In this document: positions 47,239 through 55,244 of the stretch, in pieces
How the letters are laid out: each line of letters starts with the position of its first letter
How positions within the stretch are numbered: the first letter of the stretch is position 1
Origin: Hyaloraphidium curvatum
Taxonomy: Eukaryota; Monoblepharomycota; Hyaloraphidiomycetes; Hyaloraphidiales; Hyaloraphidiaceae
Reading direction: 5' to 3'
Length of the DNA stretch: 64,000 nt
NCBI GenBank assembly: GCA_025558095.1
Contig: JAIVFI010000001.1
Location: forward strand, 1,254,501-1,318,500
Translations under genes and position numbers: made by a program
Notes under the pieces: model-generated
What the model saw: the letters and a program-made list of their open reading frames with translations, nothing else
What the model was told of the DNA's origin: nothing
Database searches by the model: none

Positions 47239-49092
47239 ATGAGCGGCGCCACCAACGAACGCCTGCTCAAGTCTCTGGCCGACCTCTTCCCCGGTGGCGA
47301 CCAAGTCGTGACGAGCGAGAGCGATCTTGAGGCCCGCACGCACGATGTCACGCTCGTGCTTTACGGGCCGAAGCCCCTCGCTTCGGTTTACGTCAAGACG
47401 GAGGGGGACATTGTCAAGGTCATGAAGTGGGCGTCCACCGAGGGCGTCAAGGTTATTCCTTTCGCCGGTTCGTGGTCGCCCGACTGGAGAGTTAGTGGCT
47501 CGAATAGCTGACTCGATTGTGAAGCCGGGTCTTCGCTCGAGGGCCACGTTGTTCCGCTTCCTCCGGTCAACGCCACACCCGAACCGACCATCGTCCTGGA
47601 CTGTTCCAACATGGATAAGGTTATTGAAGTCAGACCTCACGATTTGGATTGCGAGGTTGAGCCCGGGATTGGTTGGATGGACCTGGAGCGTCAACTGAAG
47701 CCCACCGGCCTCTTCTTCCCGCCCGACCCGGGTGCCGCTGCGGCTCTTGGCGGAATGTGCGGTACCAGCTGCTCAGGGACCCTGGCATGGAAGTGGGGCA
47801 CGATGAGAGGTTGACGTTTGGGCTTGTTTTCATTGCCAAACTCTGATTCTCTGAACAGAGAACGTTCTTTCGTTACGTGTCGTGCTCGCGGACGGCACGG
47901 TCGTCAAGACGCGGTCGAGGGCAACCAAGTCCTCCGCGGGCTGTGGGTGTCTACCATCCCGAACCAGATCCTTTTGCTAACGAAACGGATTACAGACGAC
48001 CTGACCCGGCTCTTCATTGGCTCCGAGGGAACCCTGGGCGTCGTCTCGTCGTGCACTCTCCGCCTCAAGCGAATCCCCACCCACAAAGTCGCCGCGACCT
48101 TGCAGTTTTCCACCCTCGAGGGCGCGTGCCGCCTCGCACACGCTATCGTCGAGCGGTGCATTCCGCTGCAGCGGCTGGAGATCATGGATGCCGAGGCCGT
48201 TCGGGTGAGTCGCTTCGGGAACCGCTTCACCACAAGCTCTGACGAGTTTCCAGGCTGTCAACATCCACTACGATGCCGAGCTCCCCATCGCTCCGCTCAT
48301 GCTCCTTGATGTGGCTGGCCAAACCAAGAACGAGGTCGAGAGCCTGCTGCGTCAGACGGAAGAGCTTGTTGGGACCACCCGCGCGGCGATCGAAGCTGGC
48401 CAGGCCGGTGCTGGCGGCGCGTTCGGTGTTATTGGCTGGAAAATGACGTGGGACGAGAAGGAGGCCGAGGAGCTGTGGAGCACGCGCAAACGGGCCTTTT
48501 TCGCGAGCCGGAGCTTGAGGAAGGACCTTCTCGACAAGAAGGTCAAGCTCGAGGTGCTCGTCACGGATGTCGCGGGTCCGTTGTCCATCGCCCGCTCCTG
48601 CTCTTTCCGTTTGCTGACACCATTGTTGCCATCTAAAGTCCCGATCTCGAAGCTCGCGGAGGCGCTTCCTCGAATGCAGGACTTGGCGGCAAAGTACAAC
48701 CTCGTGAACTGCGTCGTTGCCCATGCCGGTGTGGTTTCCTTTCTCGCGCTTTGTCGGTCTTTGCTTATCTCTAGGCTACAGGCGACGGGAACTGGCACAA
48801 CCTGCTCGTCGTCAAGGAAGGCGATCACGAGGAGATTGAGCGCGCGGAGCTGTTCAAGGACGCCATGGCCGAGCTCGCCATCTCCTTGGGCGGCACCTGC
48901 ACCGGCGAGCACGGTGTGGGCACCGGCAAGAAGCATCTCCTGGAGAAGGAGCTCGGGCCCGAGGCCGTGGCGCTGATGCGGACGATCAAGAAGGCGCTGG
49001 ACCCGCGCAACATCCTCAACCCTGGCAAAGTGATCGATTTGGACCCGAAGGCGCCGCCGCGGACGCACTGGCTTGGCAAGCCGAAGCTGTAG
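47239..49092 (+). CDS. FAD-linked D-lactate dehydrogenase (DLD/LDHD family)
   Basis: Oxidises D-lactate to pyruvate and passes electrons to cytochrome c in the mitochondrial intermembrane space. Seven exons (47239-47467, 47525-47809, 47859-47942, 47996-48204, 48254-48575, 48639-48728, 48782-49092) give 509 residues. The FAD-binding PCMH domain has PFAAGSSLEGHVVP (formed across a junction), DPGAAAALGGMCGTSCSGT and LFIGSEGTLG. The C-domain has HAGDGNWHNLL (metal/substrate His), GGTCTGEHGVG and the final RNILNPGKV. A long presequence is not evident; an upstream exon could be missing. Glycolate or 2-hydroxyglutarate dehydrogenase relatives are the alternatives. Confidence 0.92.
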
Positions 49093-49167
49093 GCGGGCTC
49101 AAAGTAGATCGTGCTGTTCCGATCAAGTGTCAATTTGCGAATAATTACCATACAGCAGGATCTCCAT

Positions 49168-49648
49168 TCAGGATTCGGTCAACGCCTTCAGCTTTGCGTC
49201 GTCGGCACAGTCAGGAACGTCCACAAGCCGCGCAATCTCCCCTTGCTGTTCCGTTCGTGAGGACAAGGAGCGAATGCTCATGACGAAGCAACCCACTGCT
49301 CCCCACTTGATCAGAGTCGGTACCGCGGTTCCTTTTACTTCCGCCAAATGCCTGTAGTAGTTGCCGGGGTCCTTCCAGGTCGGCTTGTCGCCTCCGTCAA
49401 GCAGCAGCAAGGTCGCGTCGGGAGACAGCGCTGCCCGGATCGTAGGCTCCGACCGTCGGCAGTCCGGGCACCACTGTCGATCGTGAGACGCACATGCAAT
49501 GTGCAGTGGTCCGAAGACCGCGTACCGATGCCCCGTTCGCGTCCCGGTGGCCGTGAAGGTAGACAAATACGGGGCCGGATTCGGCGAGCGAGGCGACGAG
49601 CGGCAGGAACCGCTCCCGCTCGGCGTAGGGGAGAAGGACGTCCGGCAT
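49168..49648 (-). CDS. Thioredoxin domain-containing protein 17 (TRP14) homologue
   Basis: Exons 49648-49526, 49473-49297 and 49245-49168 give 125 residues, as in animal TXNDC17. Splicing creates the family motif W-C-P-D-C at residues 42-46, with FVYLHGHRDANGAS before it in place of the animal FTGSKD segment. WKDPGNYYRH and the cis-Pro strand AVPTLIKWG follow. The last intron is in frame (51 bases); removing it brings LIKWGA next to QGEIARLVDV, matching family spacing. TRP14 is a cytosolic cystine and persulfide reductase that depends on thioredoxin reductase. Confidence 0.85.
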
Positions 49649-49819
49649 CGCTCGGAAAGGAGGGATGAAATGCGTTTTCCCACTCAAGTGGACGGTCAAT
49701 TTGGCTCCCGGAGTTCGGAATGTCACCCACAGACACGATCACTCCTCCACCTCTGACGAGATCGGACGCCAATTCGATGACATCAGGGATCGTAAGCTAA
49801 GATTCGTGCTATGGTAAAA

Positions 49820-51067
49820 TTAACCAGATGCTGCTGCTGCGGTACCGTTCTTCAGAACGGAATCGCTTAACCACTTTTTCACCTGGGCGACAAAGATCTT
49901 TCGCGCCGCCAACGGATTCTTGTTTCCACACTGCCACTTGATGCTAGCCAGATGGATGTTCCCTACCTGCAGCCGAGGAACGTCGTCCAAGTGTCCAAAC
50001 TGGCATTTGACCACGTGCTGAACGCCAGCTGCCGTCGCGAATGCGATGGCCTGGTTCAAGTCTGCTCGCTGATCAAATGGTCGATCAAGAGCAATCTTGT
50101 ACTTGACGTCTCCGACCGCGACGCATTTCGTTTGATGCTTGAAGACGAGGTCTGGATTGAACCCGTACTCTTTGCCGCGGCTGTCCTTAACCATCGTGCG
50201 TGACTTCGATACGCTTATGCCCAGATGCGACCACAATGTCTTCCTCAGAATGGCGCGAAGTCCGTCCTCAGCAATCGCTGCGGAAGGCAGAAGGAAGCAC
50301 CAGCTGATCGTGTCTCCGAACTCAGCGGATCGTGAGATGGAGTCAAGAATGTGACAAGCAAATGTCCAAGCGGTTTCATAATGGGCCATCCGGCGGCTCG
50401 GTGGAACGTCCCTGTCTCCAGGCTGAAGATCTCCGACGCCGTCGAACTTTTTCAGTAACCCTTGCGCGTCAGAAGCATAGACTCGTGTCCGCGGTCCGCG
50501 AAGTTCCGCGACGACTTCCAGCGCCGCTCGCAAAACCCTGTTCACAGCAGTGTTTGGGGACTGCACATCCGCTGTGACTTTTGGCTCCAAAACGCCTTCA
50601 TAAAATCTTCTAGCAACGTGCATGGGATCTAGAGCGCCGTTCCACGTTTCCCCGACGACTTCGGCATCTCGGTAGTCACGGAAAAGAGGAGAGTATAGAA
50701 GAAGCTCCAGTTCGTCCAGAAACCATCTCAAGATGAGTTCCACGAGGCCGCAGGCTGGCGCGGCCTTGAGTTCGGTAGGCTCGAAGCTGGGTACGAACTT
50801 GGCCACGCCGGCGAGGTACAGAAGATGGTTCAGAGGAATCTTCGAGCTAATGACTATGGTCCGTTCGCCTGCACCGATGAGACCGACCACGTTCATCGCG
50901 CTGAGCTGCCATTTGCCATTGTCCAGGCGTTCGATGTTGACACGGCGGTCCTCCTTGAAAGTCGTTGCCCTCTGGAGGCCATCGACCATCGCCTTGAGCG
51001 CCAGACCCTCAAATTCGTCAATATCAATCTCGAAAGGCCGCCCATCGTCCTGGAAAGGGCGTTTCAT
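49820..51067 (-). CDS. mcrC: McrC-like nuclease subunit of a type IV restriction system
   Basis: An intronless 415-residue protein. Residues 55-90 match the McrC N-terminal domain (MNVVGLIGAGERTIVISSKIP). The C-terminal PD-(D/E)xK nuclease core is intact: P305-D306 in NPDLVF, then D320-V321-K322 in VAVGDVKYK. The following helix (RADLNQAIAFA) has the Gln expected downstream of the core. In bacteria McrC cleaves DNA carrying modified cytosine when driven by translocation by the McrB GTPase hexamer. The partner McrB lies 1.25 kb away on the other strand, start to start across a 229-bp gap with the LRR coding region between. A sampled line (50041-50100) is 48% GC by hand count, lower than the neighbours. 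No organelle signal seen. Confidence 0.88.
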   Translation of the reverse strand: MKRPFQDDGRPFEIDIDEFEGLALKAMVDGLQRATTFKEDRRVNIERLDNGKWQLSAMNVVGLIGAGERTIVISSKIPLNHLLYLAGVAKFVPSFEPTELKAAPACGLVELILRWFLDELELLLYSPLFRDYRDAEVVGETWNGALDPMHVARRFYEGVLEPKVTADVQSPNTAVNRVLRAALEVVAELRGPRTRVYASDAQGLLKKFDGVGDLQPGDRDVPPSRRMAHYETAWTFACHILDSISRSAEFGDTISWCFLLPSAAIAEDGLRAILRKTLWSHLGISVSKSRTMVKDSRGKEYGFNPDLVFKHQTKCVAVGDVKYKIALDRPFDQRADLNQAIAFATAAGVQHVVKCQFGHLDDVPRLQVGNIHLASIKWQCGNKNPLAARKIFVAQVKKWLSDSVLKNGTAAAASG

Positions 51068-51296
51068 TTGTCCAGGGGTACGCTACTGCGGGCTGCCACG
51101 GTCCCGCGCGCGCAGCGTGGCGCCGGCGTGCACATACATGTACATCACCACGCGCCTGCCATACTCCGTCTTGGGTTGATGCGTTGACGTCGAACAACGC
51201 GGCAGCTTGTTCGTTTCAGCACCCGTGTTTTATTCGCCCGCGAACGGTCGCCGGAACGCGCATCGAACGACAACCAGTTTTGCGTCTCCCTTGGGA
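51068..51296. promoter_or_regulatory. Divergent control region of the McrC and LRR-McrB genes
   Basis: 229 bp between the McrC start (51067, minus) and the LRR-McrB start (51297, plus). Shared control of both arms would be expected for subunits needed together. I see no clear TATA box or palindrome; CATACATGTACATC at about 51133 is a short palindromic AT-richer element. Confidence 0.4.
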
Positions 51297-52266
51297 ATGG
51301 AGCCATTGCCGGGTAGTGACGGCGCATCAGAGTCCTCTCTTAAACGATCAGTGGATCGCAGTGGCACTACTGATGAGCCGCGGAAGATCCAGCGGACGAA
51401 CGGACCAGGCGGCGCTGCGGTCAAGGAGGACCAAGGACAGCCCCCTGTCCCCGCTGTTCCCGGCAGAAACTGGAGGGGTTTCCCTATAACTTTTGATGGG
51501 CTACTGTCAATCGTGGCCTCGGATCTGTCGGACGAAGTTGTGGACGATATCATCAATGGCGAACCGTTCAAGAGGAAGGACATTGATCAAGTCCGGCTTT
51601 TGAGGGTGTCGAAAAGTGCTGTTAAGGATGCTTATCATCGCGTGTTTCACGACATGTCTTACTTCACCCTTGAGCGCGAAATCGAAAGCAATTGCTTTGC
51701 GTTCCTGGCCCAAGAAGCTCAATTATTCCATCTCCACATGTGGGGCCGTGGAGGGCTGAGAAGCCAAGGATGGGCACGCTTACTGCATCTCTTCAAAGGT
51801 GAAGGCCTGGATGTAGTATGGCACAGGAAGCTCCCAGGCCCAGACAAGCTCATCATCGAGTACATTCAAGTTGCTGTTTCCCAATCACATTGCCTTCGCA
51901 TGACTAGCAGACCATGTTCTAGACAATCACATTGCCTTCGCATGACTAGCAGACCATGTTCTAGACAAAGCAAAGCTCTCTGGTCTTTTTCTTGTAGATT
52001 TGAATTTGGGGATGCTCGATGAGGAGGTTCTTGCTTCCAGTCTGTCTAAGTTACCTCAGTTGCAGCAACTGTCCTTGAAAGGCAATCACTTCAAGAATGG
52101 GATGCTGCCATTCTATGCTCCAATTGGTGGAATGAAACACTTGACCTACCTGGGACTCCCTAGCTCATGGGAGGAGGACAGTGATAAGCTTATTGGATTA
52201 CTGAATGAATTGAAACAACTGGAATTCATTGTCACTCCTATCTTGAATGCTTTGTCGGCCAGGTAA
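51297..52266 (+). CDS. F-box-like/LRR region upstream of, and in phase with, McrB
   Basis: Exon 1 starts at ATG 51297: a polar leader, an F-box-like helical part (LSDEVVDDIINGEPFKRKD ... VRLLRVSKSAVKDAYHRVF) and further helices. The frame then changes across an intron-like stretch containing the 42-bp duplication. One fit is donor 51799 and acceptor at 51964 or 51997 (phase 1). After it come clear leucine-rich repeats (SGLFLVDLNLGMLDEE, LPQLQQLSLKGNHF, MKHLTYLGLPSSW, LKQLEFI) ending in TAA at 52264-52266. The McrB frame continues in the same phase just downstream, so this may be the N-terminal half of a fused LRR-McrB protein if an in-frame intron removes the TAA. I count 45% GC at 52021-52260. 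Confidence 0.6.
51882..51965. repeat. Perfect 42-bp tandem duplication
   Basis: The 42-bp unit starting CAATCACATTGCCTTCGCAT occupies 51882-51923 and again 51924-51965 with no mismatch. It lies in the probable intron of the LRR-McrB gene and contains repeated CTAG/CAG acceptor-like sites. Perfect identity suggests a recent event. Confidence 0.95.
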
Positions 52267-52317
52267 TTTTTTCAATGTGTACTCGATGCATCGCCTGCGT
52301 TAGCCAACCTTTCTACC

Positions 52318-53565
52318 ATGTACCTTGCAACACCTTCCTTGGAAATGCCAGCAGAGTCATTTTATGGGTCAAAGCTCGAGGACATGAAGCAACGATGGCC
52401 CGAGCTGTACTTTTCAGGTTACAACAGTGCCATCAAGCATCTGAACGAACCAGTTAAGGTGCTGAATGAGACTTCAGTACTGGACACGCAAGATCCAGCA
52501 GTAACCAGTTCAAATGAGCTAGACATGGGCTTGTATGAACGCCAGGATCAGCATCAGCTGCTTGCAAACCTGGCAAATGTTCGGGTGGACAAGTTCAAGG
52601 CATGCATTGACATCCTGTGCAGCTCGCGACCAAACTTACTCCTCAGTGGACCACCTGGGACAAGCAAAACGTTTCTGGCAGAGAAGCTGACCGAACACTT
52701 CTTTCGAAGTTCGGAAGAGCGGAAGCAGCGGGTGACATTCGTGCAATTCCATCCCTCGTACACCTATGAGCAGTTTGTCGAAGGCTTATACCCGCAACTC
52801 GTGGATGATAAAGTGAAATTCGATGTTCGTCCCGGGAAGCTAAGGCTTGCTGCGGAGTGCGCGAGAGTGAACGCAGCTGAGCGGCCAGGTGCCATCCTCG
52901 TTATTGACGAGCTCAACCGTGGAAACGTTGCTAAGATCTTTGGTGAACTCTTGTACCTCATCGAATACCGTGACAAGGAGATCATGCTCCAGCATTCCGA
53001 CCACTCTAAGGATTCGGAGCGCTCCAAGGACCCTCCGAACTCCTTTTTCTCGATCCCCAGCAATCTGGCGATCATTGCGACCATGAACACGGCCGATCGC
53101 AGCATCCAGTCGCTCGATGCAGCAATGCGGCGGCGGTTCAACGTCGTGGAGCTTCCTCCGGACGCGGACGTGCTCGAGAGTTTCTATGGAGACCGAGCGA
53201 ATCTCTTGCGTGGTGCGGAACTGGTGGCGCTGATTCGTGGATTCAATCAGCTTAACGAACAACTGAGGACCGATCTATCGGAAGATCAGCAGTTCGGCCA
53301 CGCGAATTTTCTCCCGCACCCAAAGTCGGACGTAAAGGGGAAAGGGCGAGAGGGAACGTCCGACTATGAGCAGTTCGGTCCCCAGCAACTTCAGCGTCGT
53401 TGGAAAGAGATCATCTACCCGCAACTCCGCGAGTACTTCCACGGCAATCGAAACAAGAGCAAGCTTGATTCCTACACTTTTTCTAGCTTTTGGGGAAGGA
53501 GCAAATGGGTCGAGGGATGGACAGAGCCAAAGACAAAGCAGGGCTCTGGTCGTCGACAAACTTGA
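52318..53565 (+). CDS. mcrB: McrB-like AAA+ GTPase of a type IV restriction system
   Basis: A 415-residue frame from ATG 52318. The AAA+ core is complete: Walker A GPPGTSKT (111-118), the McrB-specific strand FVQFHPSYTYEQFVEGLYPQ, Walker B ILVIDE (193-198) followed by LNRGNVAKIFGEL, the McrB GTP-specificity motif MNTADRS (256-262), and the arginine-finger segment LDAAMRRRF. The C-terminal helices (QQFGHANFLP, WKEIIYPQLREYF) match the McrB lid. In bacteria the GTPase hexamer binds McrC and translocates DNA. No SRA, EVE or other known modified-base reader is seen at the N-terminus; instead the upstream coding region is LRR. The first 70 residues could be spliced to that region. No introns are needed in the core. 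Confidence 0.92.
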   Translation: MYLATPSLEMPAESFYGSKLEDMKQRWPELYFSGYNSAIKHLNEPVKVLNETSVLDTQDPAVTSSNELDMGLYERQDQHQLLANLANVRVDKFKACIDILCSSRPNLLLSGPPGTSKTFLAEKLTEHFFRSSEERKQRVTFVQFHPSYTYEQFVEGLYPQLVDDKVKFDVRPGKLRLAAECARVNAAERPGAILVIDELNRGNVAKIFGELLYLIEYRDKEIMLQHSDHSKDSERSKDPPNSFFSIPSNLAIIATMNTADRSIQSLDAAMRRRFNVVELPPDADVLESFYGDRANLLRGAELVALIRGFNQLNEQLRTDLSEDQQFGHANFLPHPKSDVKGKGREGTSDYEQFGPQQLQRRWKEIIYPQLREYFHGNRNKSKLDSYTFSSFWGRSKWVEGWTEPKTKQGSGRRQT

Positions 53566-53638
53566 ATGATGTTTCCCGTGCAAACATTTGCATTGCAGCC
53601 AATACATTCCCTGAAACCGCGTCTAAAACCGCGATCGT

Positions 53639-55007
53639 CTAATCGGCGAGCTCGTCCCAAGCCCCGTCGCCGGCGCCCGAATGTCCGTGGAGATCGTGGT
53701 CGTCGCCCAGCACGACAAACTCGTCCAGCTCCATCCCCGCGGTCGGCAGTTCCAAGTGGGATCCGGGAGCCTGCATCAAGTGTCCGTCGTGCACCGCAGG
53801 CCCGCCGTGCGGACTGAACTGGCCGCTCGGGAAAAGCAGGTCGTCGTAGGTCTGCATCCGGGGCGGCGTCGTCGACATGGAAACCGAGCCCGACGCGACA
53901 CCGCCCGCCGGAGTCGTTTCTTTGGGCGGCTGCGCTGCCTTTGGCGACGAGACTCGCGAGATCGGGTCCGAGCCGCCGGCATCCGGAAGGTCCTCCGCCG
54001 ACGCCGAAGCCGTCGTTCTCCGCCGCCGCCTGCCTCCGCCCTCCTCGTACGAAACGACGGGGTCCAGCTTCTCCATCTCCTGCATCTTCTTGAAGCGATC
54101 GGCGTACTCGGGCGGCAGGTCGACGTCCTCGATCCCGCCGTCCAGGTCCTCCTCCTCGACGTCACGGAGCAGATCGTCGTCGTCGTCGTCCTCCTCGGCG
54201 GCCGCATCCCCGGGCTCAAAACCGCGGTCGCCACCGCCCTGCACATCCGGTTCCGACGGTTCGCTCGCCGCCTCCCCAGCGTCCGCCAGCCCCACCTGGG
54301 CCAGGCCTTCCTGATACTCGCCGTCGTCGCTCTCGTCTTCTTCCTCTTCGGCGAGACCCGCGGGTGCGGCTTCCTCCTTCATGCTCCGCATAGCGTCGTC
54401 CGCGGCCGCTCTCCGCCTCCGTCCGGGCACCACGCCGGCGTCCTCGCCGGCGTCCTGAAGCAGATCCGCGAGCTCGTCTTCAGAAACAGCGAGCGGCTCC
54501 TCCTCTCGCACGGGCGGCGGCTGGGGCGCGTGCGGGAACGACGCCTCGGACCGCGCGCTCCCCTTCTCGCTCGCCGCTTCCTCCGCCGCGCTCGCCGTAC
54601 CGGGAGGCATGAAGGAGCCCGCGGGCCGCGCTACGCGGCCCGGTGCCCACCGGGAAAAGCTTTTTTTCACCTGCACCTTGGCCATGTTCTCGAACTCGAG
54701 CTCCCAGCCGGGCCGCACGCCGAGGCCGGCGGCCTGGTGGAAGACAAAGTTGAGCAGGTCCACGCGGAAGAGGGAAAAAACGTATTCCGAGGTCACGTCC
54801 TCCTCGCCCGCCGAGATGACGGCGCCGTTGGCGGGCGAGGCGCGGACCTTGCTTCCGGCAGGGTTGGAGTGCGCGAGGACGACCCGCGAATGCTATGCGA
54901 TTGCTCGGCGTCAGCCAAATGGAGCAGCGAGACGAGATTGGGCTACCAACGTCGTAGTACCACTGCTCCTTGCCGTAGATCGCGGCGGGCGGGTTCGAGT
55001 CGCCCAT
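53639..55007 (-). CDS. Acidic nuclear-type protein, family not recognised
   Basis: Exons 55007-54951 (MGDSNPPAAIYGKEQWYYD) and 54892-53639, giving 436 residues. Residues 20-95 look folded: HSRVVLAHSNPAGSK, a hydrophobic SEYVFSLFRVDLLNFVFHQA helix and WELEFENMAKVQVKKSF. The rest is disordered, with many Asp/Glu runs (EEEEDESDDGE, EEDDDDDDLLRDVEEEDLD), a basic RRRRRTT patch and a Gly/His/Asp tail. Composition suggests a chromatin or transcription-associated protein. The 3' end is 73 bp from the convergent McrB stop. Confidence 0.6.
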
Positions 55008-55244
55008 GGCAAGCGCGACACCAGCAACACGTCCTTCAATGGCTGGAAAATGAACGCCGAGAGGTTGAAAAGCCTGAATGGAGTGATCGAAGAGTGCTAC
55101 TCACGTCGCTGGTTGATCAGGTTGACAACGCTCGTGCACGTGTTCCCAACTCCAATGAGCACGGCCGGATGGAGCAAATCCCCGTTCGGCCTGATCCACT
55201 CGACGTCAGAACAGCTCGCCGCGCGGCAGGAGATGTCAATCAAC

